A DNA stretch of 64,000 nucleotides from Casuarius casuarius (taxonomy: Eukaryota > Chordata > Aves > Casuariiformes > Casuariidae): the NCBI GenBank assembly GCA_003342895.1, contig PTFA01000490.1, positions 79,458-143,457 on the forward strand, written 5' to 3'. Below, piece by piece: positions 25,635 through 37,500 of the stretch. The position numbers were made by a program, and so were the translations under genes. How positions within the stretch are numbered: the stretch's first letter is position 1; each line of letters begins with the position of its first letter. The notes under the pieces were generated by a model. That model worked only from the letters and a program-made list of their open reading frames with translations, was not told where the DNA came from and searched no databases.

Positions 25635-28100
25635 GGTGAGAGGGCTTGGAGCCTGGGGGAGAGGAGCCAGGGCCCAAGGGATGGAGATGGGGCGCGGGGC
25701 AGGGCACGTGGGAGAAGGCATGGGATGTGCCCCAGGCCAGCCCCCCCTGCAGGGGGGGGGCGAAACACCCCATCCCCACGTTGCACAACCGCCTGCCCGC
25801 TGTGGGTGGCCCTGCCCCGGTGTCCTCCCAGGCTGCGGGAGGCATGGGGACGCCCCCCAGGGAGCTAGTGGCTCCCAGTACTGCTGGCTGGTCCCTGGGT
25901 GGACAGCTTGCTGCACCAGCCAGGCCCCCAGGTCAATGTCCGCTCCGAATTTGCCTTGCGTGTGCCACCAGCTGGAGCTTGGATGAGGGCATCAAACAAG
26001 CCGGGGCCCCATGTGCACCCCTGGGGCACCACGCTCATCACCAGCTGTCAGCCCAGTGACTGCTAAATGCAGGAGCCCCCAAAAGTGATGTAAGGCTCTG
26101 GTATGGGGTGGCTGCGCTTGAGCCCCCATCCTGCGCAGGGATGCGGGTGACGCTGTGTCGGCGGACGGATCCCGGCAGCGCTCAGAGGCATTTCTACACG
26201 CTGATTTCTCCAGGTCGTGACGCTTTCTGCATAGCTGAGGGCTCTTGCGGAGCAACTGCAAAACTCAAATTTGATTTACAAGGGAGACAGGTCTCAGTGC
26301 AAGTCACCTTGAATTTCACACCGTGATCTTGCAAAGCCTTGTGGGGGAAATCTCCCAAGCTCTGGTGCCCAGCTAAATGTGCAGGAGGGCCTCATTTGCT
26401 CAAAATCATCTGAAGCTAATAACAGATGCAAAAAATGTGCTTTCAGCAAACATGCCTTCATCTCACACCCCGGTCCTGGGCAAAACGCACGTTGGGAGCC
26501 TGGCAGAGGCTTGGCGGCCACGAGGATGGCTCACATCCGCTGGCAATGCCCTGCCTTGTCAGATGGGAGATAACGTGTAACTGTTTCAATTCCCGCTTTG
26601 TCAAGCACATCTCAGGTTTCAGGTAAGCAAATCAGTCCTGGCTGTTTGCCAGCAGCACGCGGGACCGCAGGCCCAGCTGCTTGGCGGCCTCGGCACGGTC
26701 GCCTTTGCTGCCGGCGGCATCTCAGCAGCATGCGGAGCACTGAGGCCGCCCTGCGAAGGGGGCACCTGACGGCCTGCATGGCAGCGCTTGCTTGAGTGAC
26801 CCTGATCTCGTCCCTGCTCTGACGAAATCTAGACCCCAAGGAGTCTCAGCTGGATCCTGGGGAGTGGGATGAGGGGGCTGGTCTGTGCCAGCTCTAGAAG
26901 CTTGCCAGACCCCTCCAGGTGGCAGAAAAGCAGGAGGGAGTCACTAGCGTTATGTGACGATAGCACCCTGGATCGGGAACAGAGGAGCTCCAAAAGGCAA
27001 GGAGGATGTTGTGTGGAGTCGGGGATCATCTGGCTCTTCAAAACCCTGACCAAGGTGAGGAAGAAATAGGCGCATTTGGGCAGGATCTGGTCCCCGACAG
27101 CAAGCCGGGATGCTGCGCGAGGGCGGGGAGTGGAGGGAAAGACGCTGGCAAGGCAGAGGGGACCAGCCGAGTCTCTGTGCCCTGGTACAGAGCTAGGCAG
27201 AGGTGGCTGAGCGAGGCGGCCCAGGGCAAGCTGGAGGGGGATCGCCACTGCCTTGTAACGCTGACCCAGAGTCAGCGAGGCTAAACGTGAGGGTGCTTTT
27301 CAGGAGCCTGGTGCAGCTGGGTCGCTGCTCAAAGGGTTAACCGTGCCTCTTGGCCACAGCAGCCAAACCCAAGGGCAAAGGGACGGCTGTGACCTTCACA
27401 GCTGCGGTCCTGCACCGGCACAGGGCTCGAGCATGCTGTCCCTCCCATGCTGTGCCGGGCACACACACGCACCCTGTAGCCCAAGGGGGCCATGATACTG
27501 CGTCAAAGGGCACTGCAAAGAAAACCCGCAAAGGCAGAAATGGGTTTAGTCCTGCCCCCGGCAGGTGGGGGAAATCGTGACGCCCCCATGGCGGGGCAGC
27601 GGGGCCCAGCCCGGAGCAGAGCTCTGACACAACGTGCTTTGCCGGGGCTGCAGGCAGGCAGGGCAGAGAAGCGTGACGTGAATTTTCCAGCGTGCTTCGC
27701 TAGAGCTGGGAAAGGTCGGAGAGCCATGAGCGTGCCATGTGGGAGCACTGGCTCTACCTGTTTAGCTGAGCGAGTTTCCCCAGCAGCAGCGCAGCTCTCC
27801 GAAGAAAGTGTTTGCTAAAGCACGGGGATGGGCTCCCATTGGGGAAAGCACTGAAGCAGGGAGGGAATCCGAAGCAGCCTGATTCCCCCTTCTCCGGCAC
27901 TTCAGCCCGGGCCTACTCCTGAAGGCATCGGAGATGCAGCTGAACGGCAAGCCTGACGCTTCATGGCCCCGGGAGAAGCTCCACTACCGGGGCTGATCCC
28001 TGTGCAACCCCATGGCTCTGCCTCCAGGCTGCTGCAGCTGGCTCTGAGTCACCCTGCTGCTCCCAAAGCTTTGAACCCCGGTGGTGACCGGTACGGCCGC
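25635..28100. other. Intergenic DNA between the gap and the PLEKHG3 CpG island
   Basis: GC-rich DNA with no exon I can match to a family and no recognisable repeat. Human NUP160 has PTPRJ on its 5' side; I see no receptor-phosphatase exon here, but a non-coding first exon would not be recognisable by eye. Confidence 0.5.
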
Positions 28101-29204
28101 AGTGCCCCGGGGAGCAGCTCCGCGCTGCGGGACGGCAAGGGTGGCACGGCTCCCTTCCTGCGGCCGCCGGGTAGTGGGGTGGCCTGGGGGCTGCATGCTC
28201 CCCCCCCCGTCCTGAATGGCCCTGCAACTGGCACCGGGGCTTGGGCCGTGCGCTCAGCGCCGGGGGTGGCAGGCCCCAAACAATCCTGCCTTTGAGCAGT
28301 GAAGGCGAGAGCCCGGCGCCCGGCGGCACAAAGCGCTCTGTCTGCCTGCCTGCAGAATGGCAGCATTCTAGTGGCGGCAGGTGCCGCAGGGCGCCGGGCC
28401 CCGGCACGTGGGCTGGGATGGCGGTGGTGGCAGTGCTGGTTTTCCCAGCTCAGCACCTCTCCACACCCCCCAGTGAGCCCTCGCCACCCGCGGGGCACTT
28501 GGCCTGGCCCCCTTCCCGGGATGAAGCGGCATTTGCGCCTCACTCACCCCTGCTGCACCGCTGTGCCACCGGGTCGGGACCCCAGGCCAATTTTGGGGCT
28601 GGGCAGCTGCAGCCGGAGGGATGCGTGGGGCCGACCGGCAGGGCTGAACCACAGCCAAGGGGAAAGAGCCTCACTCGCAAACTCGCATCCTGTTTTGGGG
28701 TTAGCCCGTCCCCAGCGAGCACTCAGGCCGCGCCGGGGAGGAAAGGCCACGCGCCAGGGTCCACGCGCGGCCAAGTCCCCGCCGGATGAGCAAAGGTGGC
28801 AGGAAAAAAACGTGGCAGCGCGGCCAGGCCCTTCCTAGGAGCCGGCTCACCGGGCCCCGTGGCCCCCCCGGGCAGTGCAAGGGCTCTCGCAGCACCCGCC
28901 TGCACCCCAGGGACCCTTGGGTCGGGGTGCCGCTGGGGCACCCGCACGCACGGGGACCCTGGCTGGGTGCCCGCGTCCCCTGGGGCAGGGGCGCTGTCGG
29001 ACTGTGTGTAGCCCCCGTGGGTGCGGGCACCCCCACGAGGCCGCGTCCGGGACCGTGTCCGGGACCGCGTCCGGAACGGCGGCGGGGCCAGGGCGAGGCC
29101 GGAGCGGCCCCCGCGGCCCGGGCGGGGCGGCTGCAGTCCCCGCCCCCGGGGCTCGCCCGCCGCTTCCTGCGGGCACGGCCGGGCCGGGGCGGCGGCGGCG
29201 CGCG
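28100..29204 (+). promoter_or_regulatory. Probable PLEKHG3 CpG-island promoter and non-coding exon 1
   Basis: Bases 29040-29204 are extremely rich in CGG/CCG and end in GGCGCGCG followed by a strong GTGAGT donor at 29205, about 3.3 kb before the first coding exon and on the same strand. This is the layout of a non-coding first exon. The transcription start is inferred, not seen, and there is no TATA box. The island continues into intron 1. Confidence 0.45.
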
Positions 29205-30024
29205 GTGAGTCCGGCGCGGGGGCGGGAAGCGGGGCGATGTTCGGGGGGGCGCGGGCGGCGGGCCCCGCTGCTCCCCGCTGCTCCCCGCGCGGTGGGTGCC
29301 GGCGGGTGCGGATCGGAGCTGGGGCTGTTTTTGGGGGGAGCCCAAAGCCCGGCCGGGGGTGCGGGGCAGGGGGCTGCAGCGCTCGGGGCACTCCTGCCCC
29401 CCAAACGGGCCCCCCCCTCGGGCTGCGCGTGGGGGGCGGGTGATGCTGCGGCCCCCGTGGGAGCGGACGAGGTGCCGCGCCGGGACCCCCCCCCGCCGCC
29501 CACAGCTGCGCCCGGGCAGGGCGCACCCGCGGGCCCCGCGTCCCCCCGGCGGGATTAGGCGGTTGCGGGCTACATCCGGCTCCGGGCACTAAGAGGCTTT
29601 GGCAGCCCCCGCAGGCTGCGTCGGCCCCCACACGTTCCCCGAGGGTAGCGCGGCCCCCGGCGCGGCACGGGGCTGGCGAAGAGCGTTGAGCGCGGGGTGC
29701 AGCTTGGCTCCCCTCTCGCGAAGCCCACCCGGCCCCACGCTGGCTGTGACCGATGAGCTGGGCGAGCAGGATGGGGCCGGCTGGGTGCCAACATGGGGCG
29801 ACAGCAGGGGACCCCCCCCCCAACTCTACCCATGGGGGTCGCGTGGCCTGGCTGCAGCCCCAGCGGAGCCCTGGGGCGCGAGGCCCGTCCTGGGCCCGTG
29901 TTCGGCTTGCACCCGCCAGACGGCCCCGCGCGGGCACCAGTGTCCCGCCGAGGTCAGCCGTGACGGGCTGGCCCCTCTGAGAGCCGCTGGCATCCAAAAC
30001 GCCTGGAAATGGTGAAGCGCCTTC

Positions 30025-30170
30025 CCTTATATGGCTCCGGCGGGCTGTCCCCGCTCTGTGGCCAGCCAGGGGGCCGCCTGGCCCCCCGCTCCGCCAGCCC
30101 CGCTCCCGCCGGCGCTCCCTCTCCCACGGGTCCCGGGGACTGCTGCCGTCGCTGTATGAAAATAGCAGCT
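30025..30170 (+). promoter_or_regulatory. CArG box with MEF2-like site and E-box
   Basis: Bases 30025-30034 read CCTTATATGG, an exact match to the serum-response-factor CArG consensus CC(A/T)6GG. About 120 bases downstream lies ATGAAAATAG, close to but not matching the MEF2 consensus, followed directly by a CAGCTG E-box. SRF, MEF2 and bHLH sites commonly cluster in muscle and cytoskeletal enhancers; function here is inference. Confidence 0.45.
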
Positions 30171-32158
30171 GTGCCGGGCATGGCGGTGCCCGGTGCGGGG
30201 CTGGACGGGGGGTGGGGGGGCTCAGCTCAGCTGCCGCCCTTTCCCCCCCCCCCGCCTTGCCCTGCCTCAGTTTCCCCCGCTGGGGAGCAGCGCGGGGCTG
30301 CTGGCTGGCTCCCCGCGGGGGCATGCTGCCGAAGGCATGCCTGGCTCGCCAGCGTCGGCGGCTCGCCGGCTGGCACCGGGTCGGCGGCCGGTGGGTTTTG
30401 CCAGGCGCTGGAGCGGGTCGGCGGCTCCCCGGAGGGATTTCAGGGGAGGCGGGAGGCACCCGAGCGGCTCTGGCGAGGCTGCGGGATGCTGCCCGGAGGC
30501 CCCCTGCCCCAGAGGGCACTGAGAGGGAGCATCCTGCCCCCCGGGCTGTGTGTGTGTGTTGGGGGGGGGGGTTAAGGTCAGGGCTAATCCCATCTCCGAG
30601 GAAGCGGCAGGAAGAAACACGGAGGCTTTGGCCTGCCGCCTGCCCGCTGCCGGGGGTAAGAAGATAAACCCCCTGAGTGGAGGGGTGTGCGGGCGGTGGG
30701 GGTGCCCAGCGGTTGGCCCCGGCCCCTGTGACGTCGGCCCCGGCTCCGTAATCCCTGGGGCCGGCGCGCTGAGCGGATTAGGCCAGCCGGGAGCCGGGGG
30801 CGGTGTTTGGGGGGCCGCCAGCCACAAATCCCTCACCGAGGTGGGGGGTCAGCAGGGCAACCCACCCCACGGAGGAAGCCCCTGCTCGTCCTCCTCTCCC
30901 CGCGCAGCTGGGTGTGGGGGCCAGCCCCGCTTGGTTCCCCCCCCACTGTGCTGTGCCGTGGGCCCACCGGTGCCGCTGCTGCCCCATCTCGTTGCGCCGA
31001 GGTGGGGATGGCGGGTGAGCCCCCCAGCGGGGCTGGGCGCGCGCAAGCCACCGTCTCCCGGCCCTGGGGTGCCAGCGCTGTTATCCCCGCGGGCCTGCGC
31101 CGGGGAGGAGCCCGCACAAACCGGCCAGACCGGTCGGTCGGTGGCCCGGCACCCTCGGGAACCGGCAGGGGGCTCGGGCTGTCCTGGCGTCTTCTCCGGG
31201 GTGCCGGGCTCCCCCTCCGGTGCGAGGCGGGGCTGAGCGCGGGAAGCGAGCGGGACTCCGAGCGGCGCCCTGCTGCCGGCTGGTCCCCGCTCCGGAAATG
31301 CAGCTGGTCCCCTCCATATGGCCCCGTTCCCAGAAAGCCTCACGGCAAGTCCTCGCCTGCTCCCGCACCCTTTGCTGCCGCCATCCCACCCCACCAGTGG
31401 GGCGCTCGGGGGGCGCAGGGCTCCCGGCTGTGTCACTGGCAGCTCAGGGCCCAGCGCCAGGCCTTGGCCCGGGGAGGCTCACGGCACCTGGAGGTGGCCC
31501 AGGCCCCCTCTCTGTGCGGGCCAGGCTGGCGGGTGGCTCTGGGCTCCGGCTCTCTGCCTCGCCCAGAGGGACGCCCGGCGGCTTGCTGTGGCGGCGGGAA
31601 GCGCGGACCGGCACAGAGCTCCCTGGGAAGGTGGCCCGGCGGGCGCAGCGGTGACGCACGGCACTGGCGGTGGGGGGGGGGATTGCTCGCGGGTGGAGGC
31701 GTGACGCCGGGCCAGGCGCGAGGTGTGGCAGAGGGCTCTTCCCGGCAGGGCCTGTGCTCTCCTGGCCACATGTTCCTCCGGGAGCACATCCCCTGGCTCC
31801 CGGGGTGCCTCTCCCGGCTCTGGGGTAAGAGGGAGCAACCCCCAAAGTCTGGGGTGGGCGTGGGGGAAAGGACGGGGCGGCCCTTGAGCTGGGCCTCTGA
31901 GCGTGCGAGGCCTTGCCATGCTGGTGGGCTCTGCCGGGCTCGGGGTTGGGCCCTGTACTGCCTCAGGGCAGAGCGCGGCTGGCCACGGGTGCCCTGCGGG
32001 CAGCTGGGGTTTCTTTGCTGGTGGCACAAACTTGTGGCTGGGGATGGGGAGAGGCTGAGCCAGGTGCCTTGTGGTGCGGTGTCCCTGTGCTGAGGACCAC
32101 CAGCTTGGAGCCCTGCCAGCTGGAGGGTCCCATTGTTGGGGGGGTGGTGGGGGTGGTG

Positions 32159-32325
32159 TCTGGCCATCAGGTTGACCTGGAGAACTAGGGGGGGGGTTGG
32201 GGGGATATCTGGCCATCAAGTCAATCCTGGGGGCATGTGGGGAGGATGTCTGGCCATCAGGTCAACCCCAGGGGCTGGGGGGGTGTGTGGGGGAGGAGGG
32301 AGTCTGGCCATCAGGTCAACCCTGG
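32159..32325 (+). repeat. Four-copy tandem repeat before the first PLEKHG3 coding exon
   Basis: The core TCTGGCCATCAGGTCAACCC recurs at 32159, 32208, 32249 and 32303 with a few substitutions, spaced 41-54 bases apart by G-rich linkers. It ends 128 bases before the splice acceptor. Confidence 0.85.
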
Positions 32326-32491
32326 GCATGGTTTCCCCTGCCCTTACTGCCTGGAGATGTGTGGATCCTCTTCACCCCCAAACATCTGCCCATGACTGAG
32401 AGCCAGACCAGGCTGCGCATCTGTCTCCCTGACCTCACTGCCTTTCCCCGCAGACTCGTCACGGGCCCTGCCGGTGCCCAGAGATGCCGGC

Positions 32492-34570
32492 ATGCCGGTG
32501 CCTGCCTGCCTGCAGCGCCCTGCTCTGAGCCCCATGCCCAACGCTGGCCACACCATGGAGGGGCCAGGTGAGGAGCCAGCTGGAGATGGGGCCGAGCCGT
32601 GGGCTCGTGGGCTGCGCAACAGTAACAACAACGCATCGCCGGGGGGCTGGCTGGGGCCCCGCGGCGGGCGCCCCTTCACGCCCTTTGGTGCCCGATCCCC
32701 TGGCACCGAGCCCAGCTACCTGGAGCGCGTGGTGCTGGAGATTGTGGAGTCGGAGCGCACCTACGTGCGGGATCTGCGCAGCATCGTGGAGGTGAGTGGC
32801 TTGGCCGGAGCCTGCGACACAGTCTCCAGCTCCCCACTGGCCTGGGGGCTTGGGCATGGCCATGGGGGCCTCTGAGGGGGGGTTGTGGGGTGTTGGCTGT
32901 AGGATAGGGTGGTGCGGCAGGCGGGGATTGTGGCAGGCCCCCTAGGTGCTGTCTCTGATCATGGGTGCCCGGCAGGGTTACTTGGGCAAGATCATCGATG
33001 CGGAGGAGCCATTGCTGCAGCCAGAGCAGGTCAGCACGCTCTTTGGGAACATCGAGGACATCTACGAGCTGAGCAGGTGAGTGGCCACGATACCTCCATG
33101 TGCTGCGGGGATCTTGGGTGGCCAGGCACTGCTGTCCTGCCACAACCTTGGGGCTGGTGCTCCCACAGCGTGGCACCACGAGGTGGCCCAGAGCTCCTTG
33201 CTAGGAGGCCTGATGGTGGGGTGAGGGGCATGCTGTGCACGTACTGCTCTTGCCCCATCTGGCATCCTGGGGGGCTTCTGGCACGCTGGCAGTGCCTGGC
33301 ACATACATGTGTGGCGCTGTCACCCTCCTCACCCTATTAAGACCCTGCTCGATCTGCCCAGCAACCTGCTGCAAACTCTGGACAGCTGTGACAATGACCC
33401 TGTAGCTGTGGCCGTCTGCTTCGTGACCCGGGTAAGGGCTAGGCATCCCCGGGGTGCCCAGCGTGGGGGCACGGCGAGCGGGGAGGCACAGCAGGCCGTG
33501 CCAAGCTCTCACCTCGCTCTCTCCATCCCCCACAGAGCCAGGAGTTTGATATTTACACGCAGTACTGCAACAACTACCCCAAGTGAGTGTGTGTGGGCGC
33601 GTGAGCGGGCAGGGCTGGCGCCAGGGCTGGGCCAGGCGTCCTTCGCTGGGTCAGGGTGGCCCTGGCCCAAGGCTAAGCACATGTGCGTCCCCCCATCCCC
33701 CCCCCCCCCAGCTCGGTGGCGGCCCTGACCGAGTGCATGAGGAACAAGCAGCAGGCCAAGTTCTTCCGGGAATGCCAGGAGCAGATGCGGCACGTGCTGC
33801 CTCTCGGTGCCTACCTGCTCAAACCTGTCCAGAGGATCCTCAAATACCACCTGCTGCTCCAGGTGAGTGGGCACGGGCACTCATTACGGCTTGGGTGCCT
33901 GGCATGGTCCAGGGCATGGCGTGGTCCGGACCCCTGGTGCAGCCCAGGCACTCAGCAGAGCGGTGAGTATATGGCATGGCATGGGCACTGGGCACAGTAC
34001 AGGACATGACATGGCTGGGGCACCTGGTATGGTGCATTGCTCCAGCACCGTCCGGGCACCCGGCACTGCACATCCCCTCAGCACAGTCTGAGCACTCAGC
34101 GTGGCATGTTCCCTTGGCGTGGCACGTTCCCTGGGCCATTTGGGCACCTGGCATGGCACGTTCCCCCATCACAATTGGAGCACCCGGTACAATTGGGGCA
34201 CCTGGCATAGTTGGGGCACCTGGCACATTGTATTCCTCAACACAGTTTAGGTGCTGGGCACGTTTTGGGCACTGGGCATGGCACATTCCCTCAAAATGTT
34301 GTGGGCACCCGGCATGATTTGGGCACCCAGCATGGTGCATTTCCCCAACGCTATCCGGGCATTCGGCATGGCATGAGCACCCAGCACAGCAGTGCCGGCA
34401 GAGCCTGCCTGACTGGTGCCGGACTCTTCCCCCAGGAGATTGCAAAGCACTTTGAACACAAGTCAGGGGATGACTACGAGGTGGTGGTGGAGGCCATTGA
34501 CACCATGACCTGCGTGGCCTGGTATATCAATGACATGAAGCGCAAGCACGAACACGCCATCCGTCAGCAG
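32492..34570 (+). CDS. PLEKHG3: PLEKHG3 exons 1-6: N-terminus and DH (RhoGEF) domain
   Basis: Exons: 32492-32791 (exon begins 32454), 32976-33076, 33362-33431, 33536-33582, 33712-33862, 34436-34570, giving residues 1-268. The DH domain starts near residue 77 with [17 protein letters not shown] (conserved region 1) and includes [18 protein letters not shown] and [18 protein letters not shown] (conserved region 3, the GTPase-contacting helix). It ends around [18 protein letters not shown]. Confidence 0.95.
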
Positions 34571-37500
34571 GTGAGGGACGGGGGGATCCCGGAGTCCCCA
34601 CGGGGTACTCTGGCTGCGGGTCGCCTGACATGTCCATCTCTTGGGGCCCTGTAGGAGATCCAGTCGCTGCTGCTGAACTGGAAAGGGCCAGACCTGACCA
34701 CATATGGGGAGCTGGTGCTGGAGGGCACTTTCCGGGTGCAGCGGGTGCGCAATGAACGGGCCTTCTTCCTCTTCGACAAGGCCCTGCTCATCACCAAGCG
34801 TCGCGGGGACCACTACGTCTACAAGAACCACATCCCGGTGGGTGCCGGCATGGTGGTGGGACCAATGGGGCTGCAGCAGCTGGGACCTGGCACCTGTCGT
34901 GGCCTTGTGTCCAACCCTGGCTATGCACAGGGATGATGAGCCCCAGGCCTTCCTGGTACCCCAGTTGTGCTGGCGCTGCTCAACGTGGGGAGGTCTTGGT
35001 GCAGGGATGGAGGGGGGCAGCTGTGGGGTGGCCGTGGAGCTGACGGCATCTCCCCACAGTGCTCCTCTCTGATGCTGATCGAGAGCACGCGGGACTCGTT
35101 GTGCTTCAGCGTGGCTCACTACAAGCACATCAAGCAGCAGTACAGCCTGCAGGTAGGTCAGCGTGGCAGAATGGGGACTGGGGAAGGGGCTGGTGGGGCC
35201 TGGTGAGCCCCACTGCACAGACCCACGGCCTACCCTGCCCCGCAGGCCAAGAGTGTGGAGGAGAAGCGTGTGTGGACCCACCACATCAAGCGGCTCATCC
35301 TGGAGAACCACCATGCCATCATCCCCCAGAAGGTGAGGACATGCTGGGCTCCCTGCTCTGGGGCATGCTGGTGTCCCCGCTCTGGGGCACTGCCGTCCTG
35401 GATGGCTGTGGAGAGGGGGACCATGGCCTTCACCCACCGACCTCTCTCCTTCCCTCCTCTGTGCCAGGCCAAGGAAGCCATCCTGGAGATGGACTTGTTC
35501 TGTAAGTGCTGTCCGTGCCCCACGTCCCCCATCCTGCCCCTGGCGCGCCTCCGTGCCTCAGCGTCACCCTGTGTGCCCCGTAGACCCCCCGCGCCTGCCC
35601 CGCTACAGCCCTGAGCGACTGAAGAAGAGCTGGTCATGCCAACCCCTGGAGGAGATGTCCGCGGAGCCGCGCCAGGGCCGCCGGCAGTCAGGTGAAGAGC
35701 TACGTGTCCCCGGCTGGCGTGGCACCCCATGGGGCGCCCCTCAGAGAGCTCTGAGCATCTCTGGGGCAAAATCCAGTGGCCACTGTGCTGACGCTGGGCC
35801 CGCCCAGCATTGGCCAGGCACCGGAGGGGAGGGCTGCTGCCCCGAAGTCCATGCCAGGCTGGTCTCCGCGCTGGAGGGATGCCGGTGCTGTTGGGTGGGG
35901 AGGCGGATCTGGGCTCCGCAGAGGTGCGGGCACTTGGTGCCCGGTCTAACGGGTGTCTCTCCCGTCCTCAGAGCCCTTCCAGCATCGGGACCGCGCGGAG
36001 ACGCTGCCGGACAGGCTGCACGGGCACACCGGGCGCAGGCAGTCGGGTGCGAATGTGCCCAGGGGACGGTGGTGGGATGGCGGTGATGGCGGGGCAGGGT
36101 GAACGTCCCTGTGTGCCCAGGGACCCCGGTGGGCTGTGCCAGGCCTGGTGGCTTTCCAGACAAGGGTGGCATGGCAGGGCGGGCCCAAAGGGACCTTCTT
36201 AGGTGTGGGGCTTGGTGCCCGGCCAGTGGTGCTTCGCGGGGCTGGGGACAGCTTGGAGGCCACTGCTGTGGCCTGGTCTTGACACCCTACTTCTCCCTGC
36301 AGAGCCCGCCAAGCAGATCCTGCAGCAGCTGGGGGAGCGAGGTGAGCAGGCCCCTGTGGGCATGGCGGGCGTCTCGTGGGCAGGGGAGGCTTGAAGGGAC
36401 CCTATGGTCACATGATGGGGCACTCAGGCCCCACTGCTCAGCTAAGGGGGGCCCTGTGCAGGGCAGGCAGCAACCACTGGGCGGCGGGAGCCAGGGGTGC
36501 TTTTTGGGCGTTGTGACCCCTCCGCTAATCTCTGCTCTTCTCTCTTCCATGTGCGGCTGCCAGGGCTCCAGGTAAGGCCGGGGCATGGGGTGCCTCTCTC
36601 CGGCATCCTCCCACTGGCCCTCCACTTACCTGGCCAGACGCTGGCAAGCGTGGGGCCGTGCCCCCAGCCTGGTGCTGCTGCGGTGAGGCTGAGGCCGGCC
36701 TCTGCTTTTTACCTGAGCAGCACGCCGACAGCGACGGAGCCCTTCTGGAGGCAGAGGAGCCCCTGCAGCGCCCCAGGCCTTGGGCTACGGCTGAGGGAGT
36801 TGTGGAGGAGGAGGAGGAGGAGGAGGAGGAGGAAGAGGCTTTCAGCAAGGACGCCCAGGAGGAGCTGCCTGGTGCCGACGCCATGCCGGCGGGCCCCCAG
36901 GACGAGCAGGTAGCTGCTCTGGTCTCCTCCCTGCCAGCAGATGCTTTGCTTCTGCCCCATGCTGGCCCCATGAGGTCTCCCCACTCTGCCCTGCATGCTG
37001 GCTGGGTGCTGAGTGCCATCCACCCTCCCCAGGCACCCTGGCTCCGCTCCTGGGGCGGCCACAGGGGCTAACGTGGCTTGTGGCTTGGCCAGGACTAACC
37101 TCTGCTGGTGGTTGCACTTGCCCTGAACTGAGCCACCCTAGGCGGGTGCTGCGCCCCCCAGCCCATAACGTCCTGCGTTTGCTTTTGCCCAGGCCCCGGG
37201 GCCCCCCCAGATGCCGGAGGGGCCCAAAGCCTGCAAGAGGCCGAGCAGCCGAGGCCCGAGGAGCTGCGAGAAGCGCCGCAGCATGGCCACGGCTGGTGCC
37301 GGCCAGGAGGTCAGTGCGGCCCCGGTGCCCCGGCGCGGGCGGTGCACGGGCGCAGCAGGGCCCGGCACTCATCTGGCTGCCCCCCTGCAGGCTGGCACCG
37401 ATGGGGAGCACAGGGAGGCGCTGGGGGTGCCTGTGGTGGTGGCTGAGCACCTCGAAGAGCCCCCTTCATCGGACGTGGAGTCGGTGGGTACCCCGGAGTC

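Larger units (their letters stand above)
29205..32453 (+). other. PLEKHG3 intron 1 (inferred), GC-rich
   Basis: Runs from the inferred donor at 29205 to the acceptor CCCCGCAG at 32446-32453. It contains G- and C-homopolymers, a CArG/MEF2-like/E-box cluster (30025-30170), a CRE-like TGACGTCG at 30729-30736, a TAATCC/GGATTA inverted pair (30749-30780) and a four-copy tandem repeat at its 3' end. The long open frames on both strands are products of GC bias. Confidence 0.5.

Noticed and set aside
24135..25916. Long open frames on both strands across the gap
   Set aside because: Most of their length is N; only NUP160 exons 1-2 on the minus strand are real.
28723..30519. 598-codon minus-strand open frame
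   Set aside because: Lies in a CpG island with few A/T stops; Arg/Pro/Ala/Gly-rich, overlaps equally long frames on other strands, no family resemblance.
30807..32093. 428-codon plus-strand open frame before PLEKHG3
   Set aside because: Same GC bias; several other frames are open over the same bases and none resembles a known domain.
33880..34400. Regularly spaced repeats resembling a CRISPR array
   Set aside because: Vertebrate intron; repeat lengths and spacers are irregular and diverged, and there are no cas genes.
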